Origin: Arthrobacter caoxuetaonis
Lineage (GTDB): Bacteria > Actinomycetota > Actinomycetes > Actinomycetales > Micrococcaceae
Assembly: GCF_023921125.1 (NCBI RefSeq)
Contig: NZ_CP099466.1
Location: 1,178,001-1,242,000, forward strand
DNA length: 64,000 nucleotides
Reading direction: 5' to 3'
The notes beneath the pieces were generated by a model. That model saw only the letters and a list, made by a program, of their open reading frames with translations. It was not told the origin of the DNA and searched no databases. Shown in pieces: positions 1 to 9,739 of this stretch. The position numbers and the translations under genes are program-made. The first letter of the stretch is position 1. The number at the start of each line of letters is the position of its first letter.

Positions 1-2670
1 GTGATCTGGGTTCCCGGTCTCAGCGCCCAGTATCCGACGCTTCGCAGTGCCGAGGTGCAGGAAATCGAAGCAACGGAGACCCTGGAACTCGATCTGGCCG
101 AACTGGTCGAGGTCCGTGAGGGCCGTGCGCCGAGGATCACGGAAACTGCCAAGGTCAGCGCAATCGGCTCCTCCAACCGGGATACCTGGGTGGCTGACGA
201 AGATACGCTTTCGTACACCGCGGACGAGGACTACGCCGGTCTGGGCTCCATCACTTTTGAAGTCACGGACGGTTCAGGCCCGGATGATCCGGAAGGCCTC
301 AAAGCTACCCTGACCATCCTGGTCAACGTCATCCCGCTGCCGGAGCAGAACCTGCCGCCCGTCATGAGCCCGGGTTCGCTGGAAGCGGCCAAGGGCGAAG
401 ACGCGGTCACCCTGGACCTGGCGCCGCTGGCCTCGGACCCCAACCCGGCCGACGCCGGAAAACTCAGCTTCGCCCTGGCCGGTCCCGTACCCCAGGGTTT
501 CGAGGCGAGCCTTTCCGGTTCGGTCCTGTCCGTCTCCGCCGGGGACAATGCCGCAGTCGGCACGCTGGGACAGCTCGCCGTGAGCGTCACGGACGGCCGC
601 AGCGACCCTGTACCCGGACGCGTGGACCTGGCGGTGCTCGCCTCCACCCGGCCGCTGCCTGTCGCTGCGGACGATTCCGTGGACGATGCTGTCCAGGGCA
701 AGCCGGCGAGCGTCAACGTGCTGGCCAATGACGACAACCCGTTCCCGGACACGCCGCTGGAAATCGTGGAAGCCACGGCGGACGGCAACGGCACCGCCAG
801 CATCCAGGGCGATTCCGTGGTGGTGACCCCGGACGCCGACTTTGTGGGCAGCATGAGCGTCCAGTACCGGATCCAGGACAAGACCGGTCAGCCTGACCGC
901 CAGGCTTCCGCGCAGATCCTGCTGACCGTGCAGGGCCGGCCCGATGCGCCCGCCACTCCGGTCGTGGAAAGTACACGCAGCCGAACCGTGGTCCTGGCCT
1001 GGGATCCGCCCGCTGCCAACGGTGCTGCGATCACCGGTTACACCGTCACCGGGTCCGCCGGGTTCAGCCAGGAGTGTGCTGCAACAACCTGCACGCTGAC
1101 CGGACTGACCAACAACGTCGAGTACACCTTTGCGGTGACGGCCACCAACGCCAACGGAACCTCCGATCCGTCCCCGTCCTCCGCTCCCGCACGCCCGGAC
1201 ACCCAGCCTGCCCAGCCGGCACCTCCCGTCCTGGCGTTCGGCGACAAGCAACTGGATATTGCCTGGACCGCGCCGGCCAACGACGGTTCGCCGATCGAGT
1301 CCTATGACCTGCAGATTTCTCCGGCACCTCCCGGCGGGACAGCCCAAAAAACCGTCCCGGCGTCGGTGACCCGGACCACGTGGACGGGACTGGCCAACGG
1401 TGCCAGCTACCGGGTGCGTGTCCAGGCCCGCAACGCGGCACCTGAGCCCTCCGGATTCAGTGACTACTCGGTACCTGAAATCCCCGCCGGACTCCCGGGC
1501 GTCCCGCCGGCACCCACGACGGCGAAGGCCAACTCGGTGGGTACCCAGAGCCAGCTTGCGGTGGACTGGGAGGACTCCGTTCCCAACGGCGCGGCCGTGA
1601 CCAAATACGAAGTGCGCGAGTACCAGGGCTCAACGCTTGTCCGCACAGAGAACGCCGGAGCAACCTCCAAGCTCACGGTGCGTGTGCCGAACTCGGAGCA
1701 GAATTACAGCTACTCCGTGCGGGCCTACAACAAAGCCGGCTGGAGCGAGTGGGGGCCCGCCTCGGCACCGCGCCGCGCCGTCGGCGTGCCCGACGCTCCG
1801 GCAGCGCCGGTCCTGGCAGCTTCCCGCACCGGAGCCGAGGGGCGGGCCGTAACCGTCACCTTCAACCCGCTCAGCGCCAGCGCCCGCAACGGTGCGCGCG
1901 CCGAGGAAGTCAGTTACCGGGCAGCCTTCAGTGACGGGCGGTCGATGATCGTCAGCAGCGGCCAAGAGATCACAGGCTTCGGCAACGGTGCCAGCATCAC
2001 CGCGACGCTGACCGCCGTGGTGAACTCCGACGGCTCGTCCTACGACAGCCCTGCCTCTCCGGCGTCGGGCGCGGTGCAGGTACACGGCAGTCCAGGGCAG
2101 CCGTCGGCCTCCGGTTCCAACGGCGGACAGGGCAGCAAGACCGCTGCGCTGTCCTGGTCACCGCCGAACCAGAATGCGCACGACGTCGCGCAGGTCCAGA
2201 TCTCGGTCAACGGCGGCGGGGGTTGGTCCGGATGGGAAAACGTTTCCGTCTCCGGCAACCGCGACGTAGGGAACGGCTATGACCAGACGGTCAGCATCCG
2301 CGTCCGCGTGCTGAACTCGCAGGGGACGGCTGGTCCGGTGGCTGAAGCTTCCGCCCGGACCGGCTCCGAGCCCCCTCCAGCCACGTGGACCCTTACCGTC
2401 GGCAACCAGCTCAACGAATCCGATCGCCGGACCTGCATGGACCCGGTAGGCAGCACCAACTACACCTCAGACGGCCGCTGCCTCGGAAACCACTGGGCCT
2501 ACCTCGGGGAGCGCATCGACACCCGCTGCTACATCGTCCGCGGTGGTGGAGACAGATGGTACCGGCAGTTCTCCGGCCCGAACCGCGATGCCGACAATAA
2601 CGGCCTCCACATCAAGGGGATCCACACCAGCTTCGGCAACAACCCGCCCAGCGGGATGGGCCAATGCTGA
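1..2670 (+). CDS. Ig-like/fibronectin type III surface protein, C-terminal part (5' truncated)
   Basis: The frame is open from the first base, so the gene very probably begins upstream and only its C-terminal 889 residues are seen. Residues 1-310 contain about three Ig/cadherin-like repeats; one has the typical phrase NVLANDD followed by a VTPDADF strand. Residues 315-600 hold three recognisable fibronectin type III domains (WDPP, NGA.ITGY, Y.F.V.A.N phrases), and 600-790 two weaker ones. The last 90 residues are Cys-containing and end in GQC. No transmembrane segment or sortase signal is visible at the C terminus. It lies 46 bases before the moxR-type gene and heads its operon. In Bifidobacterium a comparable Fn3 protein sits with kinase, AAA ATPase, DUF58 and transglutaminase genes (PFNA cluster), so an extracellular binding role is plausible but inferred. 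Confidence 0.8.
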   Translation: MIWVPGLSAQYPTLRSAEVQEIEATETLELDLAELVEVREGRAPRITETAKVSAIGSSNRDTWVADEDTLSYTADEDYAGLGSITFEVTDGSGPDDPEGLKATLTILVNVIPLPEQNLPPVMSPGSLEAAKGEDAVTLDLAPLASDPNPADAGKLSFALAGPVPQGFEASLSGSVLSVSAGDNAAVGTLGQLAVSVTDGRSDPVPGRVDLAVLASTRPLPVAADDSVDDAVQGKPASVNVLANDDNPFPDTPLEIVEATADGNGTASIQGDSVVVTPDADFVGSMSVQYRIQDKTGQPDRQASAQILLTVQGRPDAPATPVVESTRSRTVVLAWDPPAANGAAITGYTVTGSAGFSQECAATTCTLTGLTNNVEYTFAVTATNANGTSDPSPSSAPARPDTQPAQPAPPVLAFGDKQLDIAWTAPANDGSPIESYDLQISPAPPGGTAQKTVPASVTRTTWTGLANGASYRVRVQARNAAPEPSGFSDYSVPEIPAGLPGVPPAPTTAKANSVGTQSQLAVDWEDSVPNGAAVTKYEVREYQGSTLVRTENAGATSKLTVRVPNSEQNYSYSVRAYNKAGWSEWGPASAPRRAVGVPDAPAAPVLAASRTGAEGRAVTVTFNPLSASARNGARAEEVSYRAAFSDGRSMIVSSGQEITGFGNGASITATLTAVVNSDGSSYDSPASPASGAVQVHGSPGQPSASGSNGGQGSKTAALSWSPPNQNAHDVAQVQISVNGGGGWSGWENVSVSGNRDVGNGYDQTVSIRVRVLNSQGTAGPVAEASARTGSEPPPATWTLTVGNQLNESDRRTCMDPVGSTNYTSDGRCLGNHWAYLGERIDTRCYIVRGGGDRWYRQFSGPNRDADNNGLHIKGIHTSFGNNPPSGMGQC

Positions 2671-2716
2671 CACCCGCTCTTTCACCAACCACGCACTACT
2701 TGGGGGAAACACCACC

Positions 2717-3688
2717 ATGTCCATGACCGAAGAACAGGCATCCTGGTTCGCCGAGACGTTTGCCCAGATCCTGACGAACGTTGGCCGGGCCGTCCTCGGC
2801 AAGCCGGAGGCAGTACGCCTGATCATCATCTCGATGCTCGCCGAAGGGCATGTGCTGCTGGAGGACGCGCCCGGAACGGGCAAGACCATGCTGGCCCGTG
2901 CGCTGGCGGCAACAGTGCAGGGAACCACCTCCCGGATCCAGTTCACCCCTGACCTGCTGCCCTCCGACGTCACGGGCATCACGATCTATGACCAGAAGAC
3001 CCAGGCGTTCGAGTTCCACCGCGGACCGATCTTCGCCAACGTGGTGCTGGCGGATGAAATCAACCGTGCTTCGCCCAAGACGCAGTCCGCACTGCTGGAG
3101 GTCATGGAGGAATCCCGGGTCACCGTGGACGGAACGACGTACACGCAGGAACGCCCGTTCATGGTGATCGCCACGCAGAACCCGATCGAGCAGGCCGGCA
3201 CCTACCGGCTCCCCGAAGCCCAGCTGGACCGCTTCCTGGTCAAGACCTCCATGGGCTACCCGGACCACGCCGCGACCGTTGAACTGCTTGCCGGTGCGGC
3301 CACCCGGGACCGGTCCGCCGCGCTGTCCGCCGTGATCACCTCCGAAGCCGTGCGGGACATGGCCGACCTCGCCGCCACCGTGCACACCGACACCTCGGTG
3401 CTGGAATACATCGCGCGCCTTACTGCGGCCACGCGGGAAGCTCCCGAAACCCGGCTGGGCGTCAGCGTCCGCGGCGCCCTGGCCATGGTCCGCGCGGCAA
3501 AGGTCCGGGCGGCCTCCGAGGGCCGGAACTTCGTGCTGCCGGACGACGTCATCGCGCTGGCCCCGAGTGTCTTCACCCACCGCCTGGTCATGGACCCGGA
3601 GGCTGAGTTCGCCGGTGCCACCGCTTCGGCGGTGCTGGAACAGGTGCTTGCCTCCATTGCAGCTCCGCAGCAGCGCGTTGCCGTCTAG
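2717..3688 (+). CDS. MoxR-family AAA+ ATPase
   Basis: The product has 323 residues. A P-loop APGTGKT lies near residue 55 and a Walker B motif LADEINRA near residue 115, followed by the MoxR phrase ATQNPIEQAGTYRLPEAQLDRF. MoxR ATPases act as chaperones that help mature or insert metal cofactors and surface complexes, usually together with DUF58/VWA partners. Here the DUF58 gene follows after 10 bases. I chose ATG 2717, which follows a gggg-rich stretch and opens with MSMTEEQ; the frame stays open upstream into the Fn3 gene but has no reason to start there. Family identity is certain; the client is not known. Confidence 0.93.
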   Translation: MSMTEEQASWFAETFAQILTNVGRAVLGKPEAVRLIIISMLAEGHVLLEDAPGTGKTMLARALAATVQGTTSRIQFTPDLLPSDVTGITIYDQKTQAFEFHRGPIFANVVLADEINRASPKTQSALLEVMEESRVTVDGTTYTQERPFMVIATQNPIEQAGTYRLPEAQLDRFLVKTSMGYPDHAATVELLAGAATRDRSAALSAVITSEAVRDMADLAATVHTDTSVLEYIARLTAATREAPETRLGVSVRGALAMVRAAKVRAASEGRNFVLPDDVIALAPSVFTHRLVMDPEAEFAGATASAVLEQVLASIAAPQQRVAV

Positions 3689-3698
3689 GGCATCCTCG

Positions 3699-4898
3699 GT
3701 GCACCTCCTGGACGCAGCCCGCCGGCGGTGGTGGCCCCGCGCAGCCGCCGCGGCAGGCAGCATGACACCGCTGGGATGGTCAGCTGCGGCACTGGCCGCA
3801 GGCTTCTGGGCAGCGGGCGGAATGCTCGGCTGGCGGGAACTGCTCATTGCCGCTGCCTTCCTGACCCTTGTCCTGGTTGCGGCAGTGGGCTTCATCGTCG
3901 GGCGGCAGTCCTATGCGGTGCGGCTGGATCTGGCCCGCACCCGCGTCGCGGTGGGGGACGACGCCGTCGGCTCGCTGACCGTTGGCAACCCGGGAGCGCG
4001 CATGCTGCTCCCCGCGACGCTGGAACTGCCCGTCGGTGCGGCAACCGCCGTCTTTGAACTGCCGCGCATGGCCCCCGGCGATGAGCACGAAGAGCTGTTC
4101 CGGATCCCCACCCAGCGGCGGGCCATGATCGTGGTGGGTCCGGTGGAATCCGTCCGCCGGGATCCTTTTGGGCTGATGGGCCGGCGCCTGGTCTGGACCG
4201 ACCCGGTAGACCTGTTCGTCCATCCCCGCACCGTGGGCCTCCAGGGATCCGCCACCGGCTTCATCAAGGACCTGGAAGGCCTGCCGACCCGGGAGCTTTC
4301 CACCGCAGACGTCGCTTTCCATGCCCTGCGCGAGTACGTACCCGGCGATGACCGCCGCCACATCCACTGGAAAACCACCGCACGGACCGGGACCCTGATG
4401 GTCCGGCAGTTCGAGGAAACCCGCAGATCCCACCTGGCCGTTGCACTGTCCGGCAATACCGCTGACTACGGCAGCGAAGCGGACCTGGAACTGGCGGTCT
4501 CCGTCGCCGGATCCCTGGGGCTGCAGGCCATCCGTGAGCAGCGCGACCTGACAGTGCTCAGCCAGGACGGACAGATCCGCAGCGGCAGCGGCCGGATCCT
4601 GCTGGACGGGCTGACCCGGTTCGAAGGCCGCGAACGCCGGGAGGGCACCCGCGAACTGGCGGCCCTCACCTCGGACAGCGTTCCCAACGCTTCGGTGGTC
4701 ATTCTCGTGACCGGTACCGCCGTGAGCGCGTCGGTGCTGCGGTCAGCAGCTGCCGCCATTTCCCCGGGCATCCGCTGCCTGGCCGTGCGCTGCAGTGAAG
4801 GGGAACCCCCCGGGCGCCGCGAGATTGCAGACCTCACCGTCCTCACCTGCGGCGCTTTGGATGACCTGCCCGCCCTGATCCGGAAGGGCACCGCATGA
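3699..4898 (+). CDS. DUF58 domain-containing membrane protein
   Basis: The product has about 399 residues. Two adjacent hydrophobic segments lie near the N terminus (about residues 25-70). The DUF58 signature EYVPGDDRRHIHWKTTART, followed by LMVRQFEE, sits near residue 210-235. DUF58 proteins carry a VWA-like fold and pair with MoxR ATPases, as here. The start is uncertain: GTG 3699 lies 10 bases after the moxR stop, with ATG 3762 as the alternative. The stop overlaps the next start by four bases (ATGA), showing translational coupling to the transglutaminase-like gene. Confidence 0.85.
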   Translation: MHLLDAARRRWWPRAAAAAGSMTPLGWSAAALAAGFWAAGGMLGWRELLIAAAFLTLVLVAAVGFIVGRQSYAVRLDLARTRVAVGDDAVGSLTVGNPGARMLLPATLELPVGAATAVFELPRMAPGDEHEELFRIPTQRRAMIVVGPVESVRRDPFGLMGRRLVWTDPVDLFVHPRTVGLQGSATGFIKDLEGLPTRELSTADVAFHALREYVPGDDRRHIHWKTTARTGTLMVRQFEETRRSHLAVALSGNTADYGSEADLELAVSVAGSLGLQAIREQRDLTVLSQDGQIRSGSGRILLDGLTRFEGRERREGTRELAALTSDSVPNASVVILVTGTAVSASVLRSAAAAISPGIRCLAVRCSEGEPPGRREIADLTVLTCGALDDLPALIRKGTA

Positions 4899-7333
4899 GC
4901 GTCGATGCCGACCGCCGGCCGAGGCGCCGGCAGGGAACTGCGCCGGCCCGGAAAACCGTCCCGCTCCGGCCCGTCCTCGAAGCCTGTGCCCTGGTCCTGC
5001 TGCTCATTGCGGGTGTCATGGGACTGGGTCCGACGTTCGGCTCGAGTCCCCGGTACCTCATCGCCGGCATCGCCGGGATCGTGCTGGGGCTGTTGCTCGC
5101 GGGGGCTTCCACACTTCGCCGCTGGGGACCCTGGACTACTGCCGGGGCCACCGCCGGCACGTACCTGGTGCTCGGGAGTGCGCTGGCTGCACCGGTTGAA
5201 GCTGCCGCCGGAGTGCTGCCCACACTTGATTCGCTCAGGGTGCTGGTGTCCGGCGTTGTCTTCGCATGGAAGGACCTGCTGACTGTCGCGGCACCGGTGG
5301 GAAGCGCCGGCGGAATGCTGGTGGTTCCGTTCCTCCTGGGACTGCTGTCCGCGCTGGCCGCCGGATTGCTGTCCTGGCGGGTCCGGGGGCCCTACTGGCC
5401 GGCCCTGCCCGTACTGGTGCTTTTTGCCGCGGGCATCGCGTTCGGCACTCCGGATGCACCGTTTCCCGTATGGCGGGCCCTGATCCTGGGGGGCGGGCTG
5501 CTGGCTCTCCTTTCGTACCGGCGCGCCGCCCAGGCCAGGGACGGGTCCCGGACAGCTGCCCTGGATTCCGCGCCCGCCCGCGCGGCCCGGCTCCGGCGAA
5601 CCGCGTACGGCGCCGCCGTCCTGGCCGGTGCCGCCGCCGTGTCACTGGCCCTCTCCCCGCTGCTCGGGGTCGATGCTGAGCGCAAGGTGCTCCGCGACGT
5701 CGTCGAACCGCCTGTTGAACTGTTCGATTTTCCGAGCCCGCTCACGGATTTCCGCCGCTACGTCAAGGACAACGCGGATTCCACGCTTTTCACCGTGGAA
5801 GGCCTGCCGCAGGGCCAGCGGGTCCGGCTGGCGGTCATGGACGCGTACGACGGCGTCGTCTACAACGTGAGTCCGCAGGCCGCCGGCGGGTACGCACGGG
5901 TGGGTGACGCCGGGACCCTCGCCGGCGACGCCGGAACGGATGCCCGCGGAACCGAGGCCACGCTGAAGTTCTCCATTGAGGACTACGCCGGGGTCTGGGT
6001 GCCGGGCGCAGGCGAGATCAAGGCACTGCGCACCGAAGGGGAGAGGAGCAGGCAGATCGCCGGCGGCCTCTTTTACGATGCCGGCTCGCAAACACTTCTG
6101 ACGACAGCCGGTGTACATGCCGGGGACAGCTATGAGACCGGCGTCTTCTTCCCGGAAGAGTACGACGACGCTCAGCTGGCCCAGTACGGCTTCGCCAACT
6201 CGGTGCTTCCGCGGGTCCAGGAGGATCCTCCGATCGTCGCGGCGAAGGCCGCTGAATACGCAGGGGAGGAAAGCACCCCGATTGAACGGGTCAGGCGGCT
6301 GCAGCAGATCCTCGCCACCGAGGGGTACTTCAGCAACGGCAAGGACGGACAGACGCCGTCGCTGCCGGGGCACGGCGCCGCGCGGATGACGGGTCTGCTT
6401 GATGCGGAACAGATGGTGGGCGACGACGAGCAGTACGCGGTGGCCATGGCGCTGATGGCGCGCAAGCTGGGGATCCCGGCCAGGGTCGTGATGGGGTTCT
6501 ACCCGGACTGGGAGGAGCTGGATTCGCCGCCTGCCAAGATCGGCATCACCGGCGACGACGTACATGCCTGGGTGGAAGTGGAATTCGAACGCGTCGGCTG
6601 GGTGCCCTTCTTCCCGACACCGGATGAGGACAACGAACCGGTGCCGCCGCAGCAGCAGCCGAAGTCCACGCCCAAACCCCAGGTGCTGCAGCCGCCGCCA
6701 CCGCCGCAGGAACCCGCGGAGCTGCCCCTGGATGCAGCAGCCGATCCCCAGGACGCCGAGCAGAAGGACGAGGACCTGTGGGAGACCGTTTCCGGGGTGC
6801 TCCGCATCGTGGCACTGGCATCGGTGCCCCTGGTGCTGCTCTTCGGGCCCCTCTTGCTGATCCTTGCCCTCAAAAGCCGCAGGGCCAGGCGCCGGCGTAC
6901 CCGGGGAGCCACGCCTGCGCGGTTGGCCGGAGGGTGGCGGGAAGTGCTCAGTTCCGCCGCCGATCTCGGAGTGTTGATCACCGGGCGGCGTACCCGCAGG
7001 CAGGACGCAGCCGTCCTGGAGGAGGCTTTTCCAGCGGCCGCCCTTAGCGCGGCTGCGCTGGCACGGAGGGCAGATGCCGGTATCTTCGGGCCCGGGAACC
7101 CTTCCGAGGCCGAAGTGGAAGGCTACTGGCAGGACGTGGACAGCCTGCGACGCGAGCTCACCGCGGGACTGGGGTTCTGGCAGCGCCAGCGCGCCAGGTT
7201 CTCGCTGCGTTCGCTGCGCCTGGACCGCAGCCTCGAAGGGCGTACCCCGCTGCGCACGCGGTTGCGGGGAGCGGCCGCTGCCGCGACCCGCCGACGGAGC
7301 GGTGCTCAAGGTCCGCGGGGTCCGTTAGGGTAA
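4895..7333 (+). CDS. TgpA-like membrane transglutaminase-fold protein, probably catalytically altered
   Basis: The product has 812 residues. Several transmembrane helices lie between residues 30 and 260 (DUF3488/TgpA-type N terminus), followed by an extracellular region, a transglutaminase-like core at about 470-580, a Pro/Gln-rich linker (580-620), one further transmembrane helix near 640 and a basic cytoplasmic tail. The core keeps GIPARVVMGFYPDW and the catalytic-type His (H557 in DVHAWVEVEF). However, the position expected for the catalytic Cys (G-x-C-E-Q-[FY]-A) reads GDDEQYA, giving D511, and the expected Asp of W..fDPTP reads WVPFFPTP, giving F573. So two of the three triad positions look replaced. 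It completes the Fn3/MoxR/DUF58/transglutaminase block known from bifidobacterial PFNA clusters and may act as a binding rather than cross-linking protein (inference). Confidence 0.85.
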   Translation: MSVDADRRPRRRQGTAPARKTVPLRPVLEACALVLLLIAGVMGLGPTFGSSPRYLIAGIAGIVLGLLLAGASTLRRWGPWTTAGATAGTYLVLGSALAAPVEAAAGVLPTLDSLRVLVSGVVFAWKDLLTVAAPVGSAGGMLVVPFLLGLLSALAAGLLSWRVRGPYWPALPVLVLFAAGIAFGTPDAPFPVWRALILGGGLLALLSYRRAAQARDGSRTAALDSAPARAARLRRTAYGAAVLAGAAAVSLALSPLLGVDAERKVLRDVVEPPVELFDFPSPLTDFRRYVKDNADSTLFTVEGLPQGQRVRLAVMDAYDGVVYNVSPQAAGGYARVGDAGTLAGDAGTDARGTEATLKFSIEDYAGVWVPGAGEIKALRTEGERSRQIAGGLFYDAGSQTLLTTAGVHAGDSYETGVFFPEEYDDAQLAQYGFANSVLPRVQEDPPIVAAKAAEYAGEESTPIERVRRLQQILATEGYFSNGKDGQTPSLPGHGAARMTGLLDAEQMVGDDEQYAVAMALMARKLGIPARVVMGFYPDWEELDSPPAKIGITGDDVHAWVEVEFERVGWVPFFPTPDEDNEPVPPQQQPKSTPKPQVLQPPPPPQEPAELPLDAAADPQDAEQKDEDLWETVSGVLRIVALASVPLVLLFGPLLLILALKSRRARRRRTRGATPARLAGGWREVLSSAADLGVLITGRRTRRQDAAVLEEAFPAAALSAAALARRADAGIFGPGNPSEAEVEGYWQDVDSLRRELTAGLGFWQRQRARFSLRSLRLDRSLEGRTPLRTRLRGAAAAATRRRSGAQGPRGPLG

Positions 7334-7400
7334 TGGAGTGGACAGGCAGGACAGATCACTGCAGTAACACCAAGACAAGCAGCTTCCGGATAGGGCATGA

Positions 7401-8291
7401 ATGAATTCCGACGAAACGACCTCTGAGGCCCTGGAACTCCAAGCAGTGTTCGGCTACGCCTCAGACCGCGGCCTGCGGCGTGAACTCAATGAGGACTCCC
7501 TGATCGCAGCGGATCCCATTTTCGCTGTGGCCGACGGTATGGGCGGACATGAAGCGGGGGAGGTGGCCAGCAGCATCTGCGTGCGGACGCTCGGAGACTC
7601 ACGGATCGTGGGTGAGCACCTGCCCCAGGTTTCGGCCACCGAGGTCGAAGAACTCCTTGCCAAGGCAGACCGCCAGATCCGGGAAGCCACCGGAGGCCGC
7701 GCGGGAACCACGCTGACCGGCGCCGTCCTGGTCCAGGAAGAGTCCCAGCCGTATTGGCTGGTGTTCAACGTGGGCGACTCCCGAACCTACCGGGTGTCCA
7801 GGGGCGTGCTGGAACAGATCACCGTGGATCACAGCGAGGTCCAGGAACTGGTCGACCTGGGACAGATCACCCCCGATGAGGCGCTGGTCCATCCGCGGCG
7901 GCATGTTGTCACCCGGGCACTTGGAACAGGCAACGACACCGAGGCCGACTTCTGGCTGATCCCGGTCGAGCCGGGGGACAGGCTCATGGTCTGTTCGGAC
8001 GGCCTGACGGGTGAGGTCAGCGACGGCCACATCTTCCAGATCCTTTCCTCGGTCAGCAATCCCCAGGACGCCTGCGCCGCACTGGTGCAGGCTGCGCTGC
8101 GGGCCGGCGGCCGGGATAACGTGACGGTCCTGGTGGTCGACGCCGAATCGAGCACCGGAAACCCGGACTCAGGGGCCATCACCCTTCCGGGGATCACCCG
8201 GGAGACGTTCCCTGCACCGGGTGTTGCCCCCGGGGAACGCCCGGGCCAGCCGGAGCAGCACATGCCGGAAACGACTGAAAACGGTCAGTGA
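7401..8291 (+). CDS. PP2C-family Ser/Thr protein phosphatase
   Basis: The product has 296 residues and opens with the PPM architecture: an NEDS motif near 32, ADGMGGHEAGE near 46, NVGDSRTYR near 125, CSDGLTGEV near 200 and GGRDNVTVLVVD near 238. All metal-binding Asp residues are present. Such phosphatases reverse the action of Hanks-type kinases, and a membrane kinase lies two genes downstream. The start is the ATG at 7401 in aatgaattcc, after a short 67-base intergenic space. The C-terminal 50 residues are Pro-rich and low in complexity. Its stop overlaps the next start (ATGA). Confidence 0.95.
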   Translation: MNSDETTSEALELQAVFGYASDRGLRRELNEDSLIAADPIFAVADGMGGHEAGEVASSICVRTLGDSRIVGEHLPQVSATEVEELLAKADRQIREATGGRAGTTLTGAVLVQEESQPYWLVFNVGDSRTYRVSRGVLEQITVDHSEVQELVDLGQITPDEALVHPRRHVVTRALGTGNDTEADFWLIPVEPGDRLMVCSDGLTGEVSDGHIFQILSSVSNPQDACAALVQAALRAGGRDNVTVLVVDAESSTGNPDSGAITLPGITRETFPAPGVAPGERPGQPEQHMPETTENGQ

Positions 8292-9739
8292 TGGATGGGC
8301 TGCGGTACCGTCCCGGTGCCTGGATCGCACTGGTCCGTGACTCCCGCCTGGTCCTGCTTCCGCCGCAGACCAGCCAGGAACGCGTCGATGAGCTGTGGTC
8401 GGCACTGTCCTCCGGGCCTTCCCTGGACGGCGTCTTCCAGGCAGTCACCGGCGCACTCGCTGACAGTCCGCTCAGCCAGCTGCCGCCCTTTGCGCTGCTC
8501 TCCGTGGACGGCCAGGTCAATGTACTGCTGCGCGGACCGCTTGAACTGAGCATCGCCGGCCAGGACGGACCGGCAGCAACAGGAGCCCACCTGCGCACCT
8601 GGAGCGAACAGGTACTGCCGGCGGCAGGACTGGCTGTGCTCACGCCGGTCCCGCAGGACGACGCCGCCAATGCCCGCCTGCCCCTGCTCACCCTGCGTGA
8701 GGGCATGGCCGCCGTATCCCGGATTGAACTCGATCTCGACGCAGCTGCCGCGGAATCCCCTGCAGCAAGCACCGGCGTGGGTGTTCCGGCGCCTCCGGCT
8801 CCCGGAGTCACTCCGGCGCCTCCGGCTCCCGGAGTCACTCCGGCGCCCGCAGTCACTCCGGCACCCGTAGCCGCTCCGACGCTTGCATCCCCTCCGGCAC
8901 CCCCGGTTCCTCCCACACCGGCGGAACCGGCGGAACCGGCATCCGGCGGGCCGGATCTCAGCTCGGCCGTTCCCTGGCTGAAACTCACGCCGCCGCCCCT
9001 TGCCGCTGAAGCACCCGAACCAGCCGCGCCCCAGGAACCCCCTGTCCAGACACCGGCCCCACAGGCAGAAGAAGACGCACCAACGGAAACGCTGCCCCCC
9101 GTCCTTGAAGACCATGACGGAGAGACCATCATGGGATTCAGCCCCCAGCCCGGGACAGCCGTCCCCGGGACACCGCGGCTGGATCAACTTCCTCACGATG
9201 AAGCGGCCGAGGACGGAGAGACGATCCGTTCAGCACCAGCCGCTTCCGGCGGCCAACCCTCCGCCGCAGCCAAAGAGAGCGGCCCCACGGTCCTGGCCCG
9301 AACCTGTCCCCAGGGACACGTGAATCCTCCGACGGCCGGCCACTGCCAGGCCTGCGGCCGTGAACTCTCCGGGGAACCGGCACCGGCTCCCCGGCCGAGC
9401 CTGGGCGTGATGCGCCTCTCCACGGGGGCTGTCTTTGAGCTGGACCGGAACTTCGTCATCGGCAGGCAGCCGTCAGCGTCCCGCGTGCAGGGAGCAGTCC
9501 TGCCCAAGATGGTGCAGGTGCCCAGCGACAGCGGGGATATCTCCCGCTCCCATGCGGAGATCAGGCTGGAAGGCTGGCATGTCATGCTCCGGGACCTGTT
9601 TTCGACCAACGGCACCGTGCTGGTCAGGGAAGGGCAGCTTCCGCGCCGCCTGGCTCAGGGCGAAGCAGCCATCCTGCTCGACGGCGACGTGGCCGAGCTC
9701 GGTGACAACGTCTCCATCCGCTTCGAGGGACTGGCATGA
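8288..9739 (+). CDS. FHA domain protein with zinc-ribbon and proline-rich linker
   Basis: The product has 483 residues. The N-terminal 150 residues have no recognised motif. Residues 160-335 form a long Pro/Ala/Glu-rich linker that includes a 27-bp tandem DNA repeat. A single zinc-ribbon-like segment with CPQGH and CQACG pairs lies near 337-357. The C-terminal 95 residues form an FHA domain with intact phosphothreonine-binding residues (GRQP, SRSHAEI, STNGT). FHA domains bind phosphothreonine, so this is a likely substrate or reader for the kinase whose gene overlaps its stop by four bases, and for the phosphatase immediately upstream. Confidence 0.88.
   Translation: MMDGLRYRPGAWIALVRDSRLVLLPPQTSQERVDELWSALSSGPSLDGVFQAVTGALADSPLSQLPPFALLSVDGQVNVLLRGPLELSIAGQDGPAATGAHLRTWSEQVLPAAGLAVLTPVPQDDAANARLPLLTLREGMAAVSRIELDLDAAAAESPAASTGVGVPAPPAPGVTPAPPAPGVTPAPAVTPAPVAAPTLASPPAPPVPPTPAEPAEPASGGPDLSSAVPWLKLTPPPLAAEAPEPAAPQEPPVQTPAPQAEEDAPTETLPPVLEDHDGETIMGFSPQPGTAVPGTPRLDQLPHDEAAEDGETIRSAPAASGGQPSAAAKESGPTVLARTCPQGHVNPPTAGHCQACGRELSGEPAPAPRPSLGVMRLSTGAVFELDRNFVIGRQPSASRVQGAVLPKMVQVPSDSGDISRSHAEIRLEGWHVMLRDLFSTNGTVLVREGQLPRRLAQGEAAILLDGDVAELGDNVSIRFEGLA
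8788..8841 (+). repeat. 27-bp coding tandem repeat (two perfect copies plus a partial third)
   Basis: Two identical 27-bp units (8788-8814 and 8815-8841) are followed by a shortened third unit. They encode the PAPPAPGVT phrase in the Pro-rich linker of the FHA protein. The array stays in frame, so copy-number change would alter linker length only. Confidence 0.9.

Noticed and set aside
2543..2716. Upstream start for the MoxR gene inside the Fn3 gene
   Set aside because: The extra residues overlap a certain coding region and match nothing in MoxR proteins; ATG 2717 fits the family N terminus.
5642..7309. 555-codon minus-strand frame across the transglutaminase-like gene
   Set aside because: GC-bias shadow of a well-supported sense gene; the product is Arg/Gly/His-rich without domains.
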